Notes under the pieces: generated by a model | The model's database searches: none | What the model was told of the DNA's origin: nothing | The model's input: the letters and a program-made list of their open reading frames with translations, nothing else | Source of the DNA: Mactromeris polynyma | Taxonomy: Eukaryota; Mollusca; Bivalvia; Venerida; Mactridae | Assembly: GCA_032209605.1 (NCBI GenBank) | Contig: JASFXZ010000001.1 | Location: 3,534,001-3,598,000 of the forward strand | Length of the DNA: 64,000 bases | Direction of reading: 5' to 3' | Program-made: the position numbers and the translations under genes | In this document: piece by piece, positions 12,626 through 25,970 of the stretch | How the letters are laid out: each line of letters starts with the position of its first letter | Position numbering within the stretch: the first letter of the stretch is position 1

Positions 12626-13262
12626 ATGATGATGTCTGATATAGAAGTGCACACAGAATGTAATAGTTGGGCGAAATCGGTGAACAATATTTTAGACATG
12701 TTGGGTTTTTATTATGATTTGTTGTTTCAAGGTGTTGGAGATACAAATATGTTTATACTTGTGTTACGACAAAGACTGAGAGACATTTTTATTCAAAATT
12801 GGAAGTCTGATCTCCAAAGTTCAAACAGAGCAAAACGTTATGTGTTGTCCGCTGATTTTAAATTCCAGTCATATCTTGATATAAGAAATGTTCCAAAATT
12901 TAGAAAAATCACTTACACGTTTTAGAGTATCTTCACATAGATTAGAAATCGAAGCTGGACGAACCAGCCAAAGTACCACTCCAAGATAGAAAATGACAGT
13001 TATGCAAAGTAATCGAAGATGAATTTCATTCTTTGTTTGAATGTCCATTGTACCATGTAATTCGTAAACAATACATAAAACAGTACTACAGAATAAAATA
13101 CAATATACCAAAATGTGTTGAACTACTAAGCTCAGAAAGTAAGACTGTTGTTATAAATCCGTCTTTGTTTGTTCATAAAGCTTTTAACCTAAGAAATAAG
13201 CAATACATTTGTATTGTATTTTCTCATCACTGTTCTATTATTTTTCACATTGTATCAATGAA
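12626..13262 (+). pseudogene. Decayed LINE reverse transcriptase C-terminal fragment
   Basis: Two or more frames together give WAKSVNNILDMLGF, then FRQRLRD-like VLRQRLRDIF, then SSHRLEIEAGR, CKVIEDEFHSLFECPLYHVI and a basic tail. The pattern HRLEIE.GR followed by C....EDEFH.L.ECPLY is the C-terminal region of a LINE polymerase family common in mollusc genomes (from memory, unverified). A frame change near 12905 and stops near 12988-12994 show it is dead. It is older than, and different from, the copy at 42020. Confidence 0.72.
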
Positions 13263-13770
13263 AATGAGCACTATATTATGATTTATATTAGGTTCATCAA
13301 ATGACCATTGACCAATGTATAATATTTCGTTATTTTAGTATATACATTTGCATTGTAAATCATGGGCAGTATGCCTAATATTTCGGAATACACTATCTTA
13401 TGATATATATTCTTGAAGTCAAGATTACCGTGAACTTGTTGTGTGAAATTTGAAAAACAATCAGATATATACTGTGAGAAAATTTGTGATTTTGTTTGAA
13501 GAAGTAACCTTATATTGTTGTATGTATTGACCATAACATACCTCACATACTTCATACAACAGTTAGCTGATAGTAGGTATGTGCATTTTGAAGTTTACTG
13601 ATTAACAATGACGGTGAATTATTTCAAAGGATTAAACTTGAAGCAAACGTAAATACAAGGTCAATAGGAAACCAACAGCGCAATGATAGAAATATAAGCT
13701 GTTTTGTCACATCCTGTGTGTATAAGGTTTTTACAAAAAAAATTACATTTTGTGAAGCTTAACAGTCATA

Positions 13771-13948
13771 TACAGTAGAACCTTACTCACCTCGATAATA
13801 AGACCACCTCGAAATTAAGAACACAATTATTTTCAAGTCCATTTTCACTGTTTTGCTCTTTACTTAACCTCAATATTAAGACCACCTCAATATTAAGAAC
13901 AGTTTCCAAGGGTCCGAATGGTGGTCTTATTATTGAGGTTTTACTGTA
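13771..13948. mobile_element. MITE, F1 family, copy 3
   Basis: TA-flanked, about 178 bp, ends CAGTAGAACCTTA and GAGGTTTTACTG. Confidence 0.7.
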
Positions 13949-14819
13949 GTCATATGCTTTCACATACAAAATGGTCACATGATTTCATACATGCGCATAG
14001 TTTGTTACGTAGAGGATCATACAAGTGAAGGAATTGTTGACATTGTCCATGCATTGTTTGTACACATCTAGAAATGGAAGATTTGAATATATTAATAGAA
14101 TAACAATACAACATCGTATCTACCACATTAGTTCCCATTTTATAATTAATAATTGTATAGCGAGGTAATTTTAAATGGTAACTGGCGACAGTTGATGTGG
14201 TACTTTCTTGTCCGCCTTTAGAACTTTGAAATCCTGACAAGAAGACGATTCTTTGAAAGTAAAAACGTTGTCTTATTTACTTGGAATTTATAATCATGTT
14301 TTAGTGCACTGTGTGAGAAGTTGTCAATCACCATTCGGGGTCTGACGTCCTTCCGCCCGTCTATCCGTCGCCTGTTCTTCACATTTCCTGTATAAACCAT
14401 TCAGTGGAAGTTGATGAATCTTGGTATGGATGTTTCCTGTGAAGTTCTCAACCAAAATTGTTCAACTTATACCGTTTCCTTTTAAACATTGCTGCCAGGG
14501 GGCGTGTGTGGGCATTGCGTACATGTATACAGTGAGAACTTTATAACAATCTTCCTGCCAGACACCATTTATCCGATTTTCAAACAATTCCACACACATG
14601 CACATTGGCTAAACATCTACCATGTTTAGTCAAATTATTCCGAATAGTCGGGGCAGGGTATGTTTTCATTTTATAGCTTTATTCAGAAGTCTAAAAATCT
14701 ATCCGCCGCAACCTTTGCCTACATTTCAAAATCATTAGCAGGGATGTTTCACACAAAACTCACTACTAAAATTACTTACACTTGAGCAAATATTGAACAA
14801 TAACATGGATGACAGGAGC

Positions 14820-15215
14820 CATGGCTGTATCCATGTACTGCAGATCATATCAAACAAGCGCTGTGTGTGAGAGGCATAGTTATTGCATGGCTGTATCCAT
14901 GTACTGCAGATCATATCAAACAAGCGCTGTGTGTGAGAGGCATAGATATTGCATGGCTGTATCCATGTACTGCAGATCATATCAAACAAGCGCTGTGTGT
15001 GAGAGGCATAGTTATTGCATGGCTGTATCCATGTACTGCAGATCATATCAAACAAGCGCTGTGTGTGAGAGGCATAGTTATTGCATGGCTGTATCCATGT
15101 ACTGCAGATCATATCAAACAAGCGCTGTGTGTGAGAGGCATAGTTATTGCATGGCTGTATCCATGTACTGCAGATCATATCAAACAAGCGCTGTGTGTGA
15201 GAGGCATAGTTATTG
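14820..15215. repeat. Minisatellite, 66 bp x 6
   Basis: Units start at 14820, 14886, 14952, 15018, 15084 and 15150 and are nearly identical (one T to A change in the second unit). Because 66 is a multiple of 3, several frames on both strands read through as 22-residue repeats; I see no start context, signal peptide or splice support for a protein. Confidence 0.95.
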
Positions 15216-15292
15216 CACCAGTAAAACAATTTCTAAAACATGTATCGAATGATAACAAACACGTACCTGAATGGAGATGATTGATTTACAAG

Positions 15293-15351
15293 GGTTATTC
15301 GAAATAAAATTTCTGACCCAATGAATTCGAATGAACCGAGGTCAGACTGTA
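15293..15351. mobile_element. F3 pogo-like MITE, right-end fragment
   Basis: Only the terminal 59 bp (TTCGAAATAAAATTTCTGAC to CAGACTGTA) remain. Confidence 0.55.
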
Positions 15352-15603
15352 TCTACCGTTTGTCTTTTCCTGGATTTTCATCTTTAACAAGAAACAAATG
15401 TTGAAAAACAAACGACTTAACCATATTGTTAAATCAAAAAAGCTTATTGAACGAGCAAAACATATCTCACCTTGACAGATCCATAACTATTATGTTTTAG
15501 TCAAAATATTATGATGTTACTCATATTTATTCTGTCTGGAAACTATGTCTAGGTCAACATGTGTTATTATGGTTATTAGTTCTATTTGTGTTTAGATGCA
15601 TGT

Positions 15604-15909
15604 TGGGTTTACCTCCCCTTTGTGCGGTTCTTTCACTAGTATATAGTGTTCATGTTATTTTCTCCCCCACTTTCGGCCTATTATCGCCAGCTATCTTGAC
15701 TTGTCCTGTGATGTATTTCATGCATTAACCCCCATGTTTGTCCTCTTTGATTTTCCTTAGTTATCCCTTATGGTATGCAACGCCATTCCCTGCGCCTCCG
15801 CAAGTGCCTTATGTTTTATGGACTGTTGTTTTCCCGGAGGTCTATATATGGAGAGGCACTGTCTTATGTATGTGGCGTTCACTGTAGCAACTTATTCTCT
15901 CTCTTTTGA
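15604..15909 (+). mobile_element. Dispersed repeat family R1, copy 2
   Basis: A nearly full copy in plus orientation, from TTACCTCCCCTTTGTGCGG to AACTTATTCTCTCTCTTTT. It defines the family's terminal pyrimidine run, the segment reused before collagen exon 15. Confidence 0.65.
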
Positions 15910-17177
15910 TATAGGGTGTTCATTTTATAAAGCACGCGTTTGTTGTGAACAAAAATCACGAATAACTATGATTTTCTTCTCCATGGCCTAGATAAGCAAT
16001 GTATTTCTATTAAGCCAACCATAATGAACGCTTAGATTCCACCTGTGTTGCTGATTTCCCAGTTATTCCAAGTCGACGGATTTCTGCACCTACTTATATA
16101 TACTGTGAAATCTTTCCAGAATTACTTTCAAAATTACCAAAAAAAATCGATTCAGTAATGCATAAAAACTATTACGTTGTGATATAACCTAAATACAATG
16201 AATACATCATGTCAATCGTTTTAAGTGATTATGTCATTAATAATTTTCTGTTTGAACTGAAATATAGTTAAATGGAAAGGGGTACAAAACAAAAAAATAA
16301 AAAAGATGTTCGGCGCAATTTGAACGTTAAGATGTGTTGTGCAACATAAAAATGCCAAGATGTTACGATTGCTGGTTACTCCAAATCCAAAATGGATTTC
16401 GGTAAATTCACCGAAATTTAGTGGATTTCGATAAGGTAACGTATCCTTTATCGAAAGGTTAACCAATCCGCGTCAAGGTAACAAACGTTGTTCGGTTGAA
16501 GAGAAATTGCCTTGGTTGTTAACGTACGATTTGATTGGTTTACACAACACTGATATGCAAATAGCAAAACCATGTTAGTACGGCTGAACCGAAAAAAATA
16601 ATGTCTGGTTGATTTTTGACATGTTTAACCATGTTTTGTTGGAACCAACACTGTCTGTTAATAATTTTATACCTCATGATATCCGTAATAGTTAGCAAAA
16701 CTAAGTAGAAACTTCTTAATAAATGATTGTGTCGCTTATGTGAATTTAGAAATGCAATTACGTCCGGTGTAAAACTTCCAAGAATGTTAATTGGACACAA
16801 AAATATTTGATAAAATGAGTAAGTAAATTTGCTGTAACTACGCTTGTTCATGATGAATGCAACCTGCTTCACTGAATTTATTTCAGCATTTAATTATCAA
16901 TAAACCAACTAAATAGGTAATTAATTGCGGTACGGACAAGAATTCCGCGCCAGATGTTGCTCGCTACACCATGGTACAATATTGACACTTGTGTTGAACA
17001 ACTACAGTTGTAGATACAATGTACCTCGCATATTCCATGTTATAGTCAGACTACGATTTTGAAGTTTGACTATTTGAACATTTATAAATTGTTTCAAACA
17101 TTATAAGTATCATTTAACCTTCCAGATATTAAACTTCAATCTAATAAATAACAAATTTACATCATGACAACACAAAC
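15910..17177. other. No gene seen
   Basis: Frames of up to 110 codons on the minus strand (16540-16872) lack any domain or codon pattern that I recognise and are treated as chance. Confidence 0.45.
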
Positions 17178-17395
17178 CGTCTCCCGTGAGCGAGTGGTTA
17201 AGACATCCACATCGGGAGTCGAAAGTTCGAATCCCTGTAGGGGTCCACCTGATATGGCTGTTTGGTTAGCCACCCCTACTAGTTAATGGTTACCGTGCGC
17301 ATACCTGCCTAGTGCCTGGCATTAAAGGATAGGATTCGAGAAGTGAATTTTCTCAGAAAGTAGGTGTCTCATAAGTCAGAAATGGTTGGCCCTTA
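17178..17395 (+). mobile_element. tRNA-derived SINE
   Basis: Starts with a tRNA-like head: box A-like TGAGCGAGTGG near 17187 and box B-like GTTCGAATCC near 17226. The head carries no convincing pairing acceptor stem, and a tail unrelated to a tRNA continues to about 17395. A functional tRNA is unlikely. Confidence 0.6.
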
Positions 17396-18375
17396 AAGTA
17401 GAGGTGACACTATCATAAATAAACACTCTATTTTACTTTTTGTAGCTACAGTGTACCTCTTATATTTCATGTTAATATAGTCGTGCTGTATCATCAGAAA
17501 CGTTTGTTTATGCCTGAAATAACTTCTCTTCATTCTTGTATTTATATTTAACACAATGGTTACGTAAACATTGATGTGTTTTCTGCGAATCCATTGTTTC
17601 AACAACATATATTTGGGAGGTTGAATACAGCATTGGGAGACTTAGATAGTGAAATAGGAGGATATAATACTGTGTGTATTTAACATCAGCAGCAGTATTA
17701 CAAACATATCTGCAAGGCCTTTGTACCAATGTACTGTCTCGTTCAATCTGCTTTTAATGTGTGTGAGGGATTCTAATTTTAAGTCTTGAGAATATACTTG
17801 ATCAAGCCGGAGTTGTTTCTGGTTAACATTTGGTTAAAATACAATGTTTTTTTTTATTTCTCTTTAGCTTTCACCATTCTTTAAATTCTCACACAAGAAA
17901 CTGCATTAAACATCATGAATACTAAAATTAAATACAAGTTTTTGTCTGAATCGTGAAATTGCGCGAGACAAGCTTGATAAAAGTCTTTGATCTACAAATT
18001 AGATGCACTTAATCCATTCATTACTATATCATTTGATGGATATGATAGAGCGTCTACATGTCAAGATTATCAGTAGTTCAAAATCCAAAGCTTCTTATCT
18101 CCATGGTTACCCATAAAGCCAAACAGTGAATGCATTTTTACATGAATGAAATATATCGTTTAAATAACTTTGATTTAGATGTACTATCTGGTAGAATATT
18201 GCCATTAACTGATTAAGATTTTTGTGAGTTAATATCTAAATTCAGACCAATTTGAAATCTTCAAAAGACACATTTTAAAGTGCAGTATCTTACAATCTTC
18301 AGTCTCAAATGCCATACAGAATGTTTCATGCTGTAAGGTATCGTTGATCCAAATGCCTAGATGATATATACATTT

Positions 18376-18592
18376 TAGCGCTGCTATGGGATTTACAACC
18401 TCTTCGGTATTAGTGACGTCATTTCAAGAAAATGCAACATGTGAGGTCACTATTGCAAGCAGGAAACAATATTTACTCCAAATTGTCACTTCGTTTTCAT
18501 ATTGCTATATGGGGCAAATATTGCTGACTGTCAGTATATGGTGATATGACGTCACTTAAAGAAGAGGTTGGAAATCGTAGAGCGGCGCTCAT
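18376..18592. mobile_element. F2 palindromic MITE, copy 2
   Basis: 217 bp with two exact TGACGTCA octamers, one near each end; part of the right arm is deleted. Confidence 0.7.
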
Positions 18593-18924
18593 TTGTGCAT
18601 TGACGATCTTAACTTTTGTCACGTTTACATTTTCAAATTCAGCATTTTAATGTGTCCATCTATCAGGCTAGGAAATAAAGGTTTCGGCCAATAGGTTCAA
18701 TCAAGCAAACATGGTCCCATTTACCTCTTCTTATGTATGCTTTGAAATCCTCCTTTCTTACGTTATCTTCCAGAAATATTTATACAATTTAATCGTCTTG
18801 CTTTATTATCATACTGTGGATAAAAAACGTAAAATATTGACTCTACCAAAACTACAAGGGTAACTATCCTTCATGTGTGCCTATAGGAATGTTTGCTATA
18901 CAATATTAGTCCTACTCGTTTGGT

Positions 18925-19345
18925 AAATAGTAGAACACGCTTATAACGAATTTCTGGGAACCTGGAGATTTACTTGGTTTATCCAAACTTTATTATATCC
19001 ATACAGCGAATTTAGTTATAATTGTATTGATATAACAAATTTCGTTATAACATCTATTACTGTTGACTTGTTTCTTGTTTACACCTGAACTAGATGTGTG
19101 TGTAATGATACAGAACATGCATTGTATTTGTGAATTACGTTATAACCGAGTATGTTTGCATTCAAATATGCATTTTGGGACCCACAACATACTATGTTAT
19201 ATCCAAAATTACGCTGTATCCAAATTCATAATAACTGTCTAATTATACAACAAAATATAGAAGAGCTTGGTCGGGGAATATAAATTACTACGTACTATCC
19301 GATTATTCGTTATAACCGAGTACGTTATAAGTTTGTATCACTGTA
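18925..19345. mobile_element. Pogo/Tc1-like MITE with CTTATAACG ends
   Basis: The left end AGTAGAACACGCTTATAACG and the right end ACGTTATAAGTTTGTATCACTG are inverted relatives. The motif CGTTATAACCGAGTA occurs inside. About 420 bp, no ORF. Confidence 0.5.
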
Positions 19346-20248
19346 CTTAAATTCACAATTTTGGGAAAACGGTCCGATTAAAGCGTTTTGTTACCACTGA
19401 CTTCCAGCCAACAACCCACCTGTGTTAGATCGCTATGTAACAGGAATAATATGAAGACGCATTATAATTTTTAATGAGCTTCTTTTATGTCTATCCGATG
19501 CTAATCTTGGTTTAAAAGCGCTTCGTACTAAATGCAGTCGCCTGAAGGGGGGTAATTTGCTGATTTCACCAGTTTGCAAAACACTGAAGTTGAGTAGATT
19601 TCACTTGTCGAAAAACTCGTCCGTCAAGTTTAATTGTTGTTTTTTTTCTGAGTTTTTGTCTAACTAAATATTTTCGACGTTATATAATCATCATTGACTT
19701 ATTGTTCCATAACCTTCCGACGTGATGAAAGTTATCAAGATCACGTTTATCATGTTCATCCCAAGTATATGATTGTAAACTTTACGAGTTTAAAATACAC
19801 AAGACTTTAAATACTCGAGAATACTACGGTGGCATTGAGGTGACATATCTGAAATCATTTTGATCTCTACGTCGTGGCCTAGAGATAGAATAATTTCACG
19901 CATGTCACTTATATGCCACCGTACATTTAGTGGTACTTCCCGTATTTAGTTTTTCCAAAACGCAATATGACAACGTAATTAAATTAAGGTAAAAGCCATT
20001 CCATACACTGCCGATTTAACTGTTTGTACCATTCATTATCCAATGCGGAATTTTAATTCGAACTATAATGACTTCAAAATTCAGACAGTTTTGCTCAAAG
20101 ACAAAGAAAGTCAAAGAAAGCTACATATACATATACATACATAATTGTCATGGCAATTTTGATGCATCAATAGCATTTTTTGCTAAACGTTTTTAACATA
20201 CCGCAATTCCGCGCGAAACCCATTTGTTGTAATTTCGTTTATTTATCG

Positions 20249-20278
20249 TCGCCATCGGTTTCCCAAGTGGGCGACGCC
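20249..20278. other. Short hairpin
   Basis: CGTCGCC and GGCGACG pair around a 16-nt loop in otherwise AT-rich sequence. Confidence 0.35.
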
Positions 20279-20421
20279 TCCGGAAGAATGTTAGCCATTT
20301 TTGATATTTGGAGGATAGTGCTTGATACAGAAGATGCCCCAGTAACCCATTAATGACCGCGCCTATATATAGTAGTTCTCATGGAACAATACAATGTGCA
20401 CATTTGTGACATTTTAGCATA

Positions 20422-20546
20422 ACAATAAAATCTCAATAATAAGAGGTTGAATAAAGAGTTAAACAGTGAATGTGGACTTGAACATTGTGTTCTTAATTTC
20501 GATGTGGTCTTATTATTGAGGTGGTCTTTAAGTGAGGTCTACTGTA
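20422..20546. mobile_element. MITE, F1 family, truncated copy 4
   Basis: The left part is shortened; the right end GTGAGGTCTACTGTA is intact. Confidence 0.6.
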
Positions 20547-21805
20547 TTTACTTTTGGCCAGTTCTTTTTACTTAAAACTGTCCCGTGAACGTGATCAAAC
20601 CTATACTAGGTTTAACGTGATGGATTTTTTAAAACCCAATAGACTACTTGCAAATTGACAGAAAATATGGACTCATTTCTGTTGTGGAGTTTACGCCTTT
20701 ATTATTACATTAACGGGAAACATGGCGGACTATATTCACTAAACTTCATAGTCCCACGAAAGTCTAGGACGAACTTCTAATGCAAATCTTACGAGCGTTT
20801 CACCAACACCTCAGTACGAACTTTCGAGAGGTTTGATTTAACGCCAGCTACTCACCTTTCGTAAATATACGAAATAATCTACAAAAATCGATAGAAAAAC
20901 CGTACGTAATTGATGTAAGTGAAACGCACGTTTACGTCCACAAAGTTCGTATGAACAGATATACGAAACTAACGTTCGTACGAAGTTAAGTGACATTGGG
21001 AGGTCGCTTGAGTTCATCGCATTAGTGCCTAGGTAATTATGTAACTACCAGACTGATATACTATCGTAGAAGTAGTCCAGTCTCGACAGGGTGAATATTT
21101 TGTATCTATAAAAGATAAAGCGCTTGATAACAACAATTTTAGCAATGCATGTGTCATGGTTTAAATATTTTAATACTTTATGATTTTATTTTGAAGAAAT
21201 AAACGAACAATTCTCCTATACTAATATGAAGAGCAACCGTTCCAAACAGCACTTTCAGTGCTTTGATTTAGGTTTCATGCGAGCATCAGTACGTTGTAGA
21301 ATTACTTCATATATCCGATTTGTATCCGTCATGAACGACATATAAAGTATGTGTGACATGTGTAGAGGGAGAATACGCTGAGTAATGTTCGTAGTTAGCT
21401 GAGTGTGTTGTACTACGATGTTTGAATTGAAACTTTCAATGTTCGGGTCTAACAAAGTGTATCTTAAGAAATGCCTCATTTAACGTAAAGAATTAATTAA
21501 GCGCATTCCATGGCGATAAATTGGTACCTATGATTGCTGAAGATAAATCAGACATAGAATTACCCATAAAATGTGTAAATTGTGCATAGTTCGTGTTCTA
21601 TCAAACATAACTAAAGAAGTCACTTCAACATTTGTACAGATATTGCTACGTCTGATTTATGTTATTACAATCTATGAAGCATGTAATGTCATCCTGTGAG
21701 GTTTTGTATTTTACCTTTCCAGCTACCAGCTTTTATAATTATATCTTTAGATAATTTGGGCGTACATTTTAATATTTCACACATATTGTTGTATTGTCCA
21801 AATAT

Positions 21806-22475
21806 AGATACTCAGTACATTTAATAACGCATACTGTGCGATTTCTAAATTTTCATTTAATGACTTTTAGGATACAAGAAAAGAACTTGACGCGATATAA
21901 CTGCACGTGTACGCAACATGTGTGTTACATTTCATGACAATCGACGCGTATTTTCCATAAAATAATGAGTTTCAGATCACTTCAACGATGCAAGAATAAA
22001 ATACCTCCCAAAAACCTTTTATCGTCACCCTAACATATTAAAATTACAACTACGCATGGACCAAGACTTTAATAACATTAATAAAAACTAGGAAACTGTG
22101 TGTGCTCATTAAAGCAATTAAATGTAAATTTAGATAAATGCCAGACTTAAAACATCCGAAAATAACATATTGTTCCTGTATACATATTTTAAACAAAATT
22201 AGAGTAAAAATACCTTCTCCCGGAATATTTGTTTATCATGCATTCTACAATTGTATATCTTGTGCATGATGCATTCATTTTCTTAGTGTAACTGCCTCTT
22301 TACCATTGTATTAGTATTTGGTATATTATGTACTCATGTTGTCATGTTTACCATGAACTGAGAAATGAAAATAAACTGAAAACTAATTGGTTTACACATA
22401 AGTAATAAAATGAAACTTAATGAAGTATGGTTGTTTAAAATGTGTGCGTTTTTAAATGTACCGAGTATACTTACC
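21806..22475. mobile_element. F4-related element, long form
   Basis: Left CTCAGTACATTTAATAACGC and right GTGCGTTTTTAAATGTACCG are inverted repeats 670 bp apart. No coding potential is seen inside. Confidence 0.45.
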
Positions 22476-23833
22476 TTGATACAGACTGGTGTTCTGTCTA
22501 ATAACAAATTGCGCTTACATAGCAGAAATGTGTCGCATTCACGTGAAAGAGACAATTACATATTATGCCGTACTTATTTTGCAAAACTGATATCACAATC
22601 CACTTGCATGATGTTGAATTCCATGAGTTTCTCAGATACCTGTGTCGAATCAGCTTTGTACAGCAATACTGCCGTTGACACGGTATTAACAAGTGTTTGT
22701 AATATTCTGTCTACCACGTCTTGTGTTGAATGTATCTATATCTCGTCTGGGGTTGACAAGAGGCAATGTATGCAACCACGACGCAAGTTTAGGCAGATGG
22801 TTTATGTATTTCGCTCTTATTCAAATCAATTATCTGCAAGTATACAAAAATCTACATACTAAACATAATTATTCAAAGATGTATCTGACTCATCTGAATG
22901 TAATTTTTTGAATGGGCTTCAATCACTATTATTGTTGCATTGGCTAAAATATCGTTAATAAGAACCATTACAATTTATACCCGACGACAAGAATCTTGTT
23001 TTATCATGTTACTAACAAACAAAACATGTAAAAACACCCGCTTGTTAAAAATACTGGAAGTTTTTTAATTTCATGATAATACAAACTTCGTTTTTCAACA
23101 ACTTCAGAGGAATACATTATTAGTGTATTCATTGATTTATGCATATCTATTGATGTTTTTAACTATATGAAGTATAGTCTTCATGTCTGTTTAGGTAACG
23201 AAGGAACCAAACTATGAGCATAATATAACTTTAAAAATCCAACAATATATTAGAATACGCCTGAAGGTATCTGAAATTATAGTTTTAAATATGCATGTTC
23301 AACGATGAAACCACATCGTTTTGAAATATCTTTTCTCAATAAAAGTATTAACGAATATTAGAAGCAAGTTTCTTTGGATTTGGAAACAATTTGCTTCGAC
23401 TTATACGTTAAGACTTGTCGGTAATATCTTATCTCTGTGCTTGTGATATATTCTATCCGCTGTTTTATGTATTTATTAAGTATAATGATCATAATTCCAT
23501 TGGTATAAATAACAGAGTACACTCAGCAATAAATAAGGATTTCATGCAGACAAAGGTGTACAAGTTACTTATCATTCCATAGTTATAACTTCCATAGAAC
23601 CAATCATACGTTAGTTACTTGTTTTTATAATAATATTTCCATTAGTCAAGTGCCTTTGTTTTAATAATATCATGTTGTCTTTAATTGTTTGTCCTATATG
23701 AAATGTTTAATATACCCTGGATAATGAAATGCGTCTACTGTTGAATGAAAATTGTAGTAAATCTTCACCAACAACTCGGCAGAATAAGAATTACGCGTAA
23801 TTCAACATTTTAATGATATTTCACTCTGTTACA
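22476..23833. other. No gene seen
   Basis: A 150-codon frame (22410-22862) begins inside the F4-related element and shows no domain; the rest is AT-rich. Confidence 0.45.
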
Positions 23834-24168
23834 AGAAAAAGGGATTAAGTTGTTAAAGGGAACGCCCCATACACAAGACAATGCCTCCCACACAGGTCCC
23901 AGGGAAACATTAGTCTGCGGTACAAGGGAAAGGTTTATGGGAACGGGGAGCAAGGAATGGTCTTGCCGACAACCATGGAGATTTTAGGGGGGCAACAAGA
24001 GAAAAAGACTGAATGATTGTAATACAAAACAGATGACCAACAAGGTGAAAATGATTGGAATACACCACAGGACAAGGCTAGAAAGCCTCGGACCAAACAG
24101 GGGGAGTAAAGAACATGAATATTATATCAAGTCAAGGAACTTCACATGGGGAAACAGGAACTTAACAT
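23834..24168 (-). mobile_element. Dispersed repeat family R1, diverged copy 3
   Basis: The minus strand contains GGCGTTCCCTTTAACAACTT near its end and a diverged middle section. It is more mutated than the other copies and has extra sequence inside. Confidence 0.5.
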
Positions 24169-24552
24169 ACAACTAAAAAAAAACTCATAACCACACAGCG
24201 TTTTACAACCTTGAAACTTTCAGTAAAAACGAAAACATACTTACCTGGCACACATAATTAGACTGCAGTAGTGGATACGTGTGCTTGTTCCTGTTTTCAT
24301 GAACAATTTCATGTTGGAATCTACAGATAAGAACAATGTAACTGACCGTTGCTAAATGTCTATTATTGTAGATGTTTATTCAGCATTAATTTGATAAAAT
24401 ATGAAACTATTTGGTATAAATAAAATGCATCACACACACAATATTTATGAAAGATCTAACTTTAAATCTCTCCGTACAATCTTCATATCGCTGTGTGAAA
24501 TTTCCATATCTTTTAAATGAGACTTCTGAAGGCCGCCGCTTGAAGTTAATGA

Positions 24553-24627
24553 TAGCTCCTGTAAATCTTGGAGCATCAAAACCTGAGGCCAGCTCCTGTA
24601 AATCTTGGAGCATCAAAAACTGAGGCC
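24553..24627. repeat. Tandem duplication, 37 bp x 2
   Basis: AGCTCCTGTAAATCTTGGAG followed by CATCAAAA.CTGAGGCC occurs twice in a row with one difference. Confidence 0.85.
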
Positions 24628-25072
24628 AAAACGTTAAACTTTATTTTCAGACTACGATTTTGACTATAAAACTAATAACTTTTGTACTACTAGTGGAATT
24701 TATTTGGAGATACGCAATAATACATTCTGGGATAATTAAAAGTACATGACTATTAATGTTTGATTTGAGATTATAGCTCGTTTCTAATCCATGTTTTATA
24801 GATCTTATATTTTATAGCCTAGAGACCGACTGAGTGTGTAGGTCATAAACAAGTGCTCATTTAAGTGTTAGTCGGGAATGTGCTTCCCGGAACCATCTAC
24901 TACGAGTTATGTTGAAAATATCTAAAGTACTTTCAAACGAACAACATAAAAAGTTTTTTAATTTCGTATATGTATGCACTTATATTGATAATGTTTTTGC
25001 AGCGTGTTAGCAATAGATTTTAAAAATGTAAAATATTCCATAAGTTGCAAACATAAAGATATATGAGCTTCG

Positions 25073-25273
25073 CAGTACGATTTCCAATCTCTTCTCTAAG
25101 AGACGTCACCATGTACTGATAGTTAACCATATTTGCCCCACATGGCAATATGAATACGAAGTGACCATATGAAGTAAATATTGTTTCCTGTTTGCAAAAA
25201 GTGACTTCACATATTGAGTTTTTAGAAATGATGTCACTTACAGAAGAGGTTGTGAATCCCATAGCAGCTGTCA
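25073..25273. mobile_element. F2 palindromic MITE, diverged copy 3
   Basis: Both arms are recognisable but diverged; no exact TGACGTCA octamer remains (GACGTCACC and TGATGTCAC variants). Confidence 0.65.
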
Positions 25274-25970
25274 AATAATAATTCCAACGCCATTAGCAAG
25301 ATATTTACAAACTATGAATTCATAGATAATACAATATACAAAGTAACCAGTAGCGTGTATAACCGGGATACAATTTTTTTGACATTGAAATATAAACAAA
25401 GGATCAAAGATCATAGTAGGAAGGATGCTAAAATAATTGCGTATGCTTATGTTAATAATTGTAACTCAACCATCTGTGTGCAGCCTGTTGCCAGAATCGT
25501 GAAGAATGAGAATTCACCTTATTGTTATATTGCCAAACATTGGCACGGTCACGACATTGGCATAAGAAGTCAGATTATTTAAAATGGCAAAGCCGTGAAG
25601 CCATCAAATACAGTACAACCTTGTTGTGATCACTTGCATTATTGTCTCCGCCACATTCATCAAACAGTAGTTACTAATAAGCTGGCGTGGGCAAAATGTT
25701 GTATGTTTTAGTGCTGCTTTTTTTTTAAATGTACGTATGAGGGGATAATTTTGATGTCTCCAATGTTTATGCTGATTGATCTCAGTAACTTGCTGAAATG
25801 CTTGAAAGTTTGAGAACTGTCTCTATAACTTTTAAAGTTTAATCTTTAGATGGCATATGTCAGACAGTCTGTCAAAACTGATGCGTTCTATGCAGATAAA
25901 TGATGTTTTCTTCTTACTATTTACGCTGCATTTTGCACCTTACAGATATAGGACAGAATGCAAAAAACCT

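Larger units (their letters stand above)
19346..21805. other. No gene seen, apart from one F1 fragment
   Basis: Contains the F1 fragment at 20422. A block near 20755-21000 with many CGTACGAA and TTCGTA motifs may be another worn DNA element, but I could not find paired ends. Confidence 0.45.

Noticed and set aside
14735..15280. Repeat proteins of 137-164 residues on both strands
   Set aside because: By-products of the 66-bp minisatellite; the frames are open on both strands with no signal peptide, domain or splice support.
17178..17250. Functional tRNA gene
   Set aside because: Box motifs are present but the acceptor arms do not pair and the sequence continues into a SINE-like body.
22410..22862. 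150-codon plus-strand frame
   Set aside because: It starts within a MITE-like end, has no recognisable domain and no supporting splice sites; chance is likely in 64 kb.
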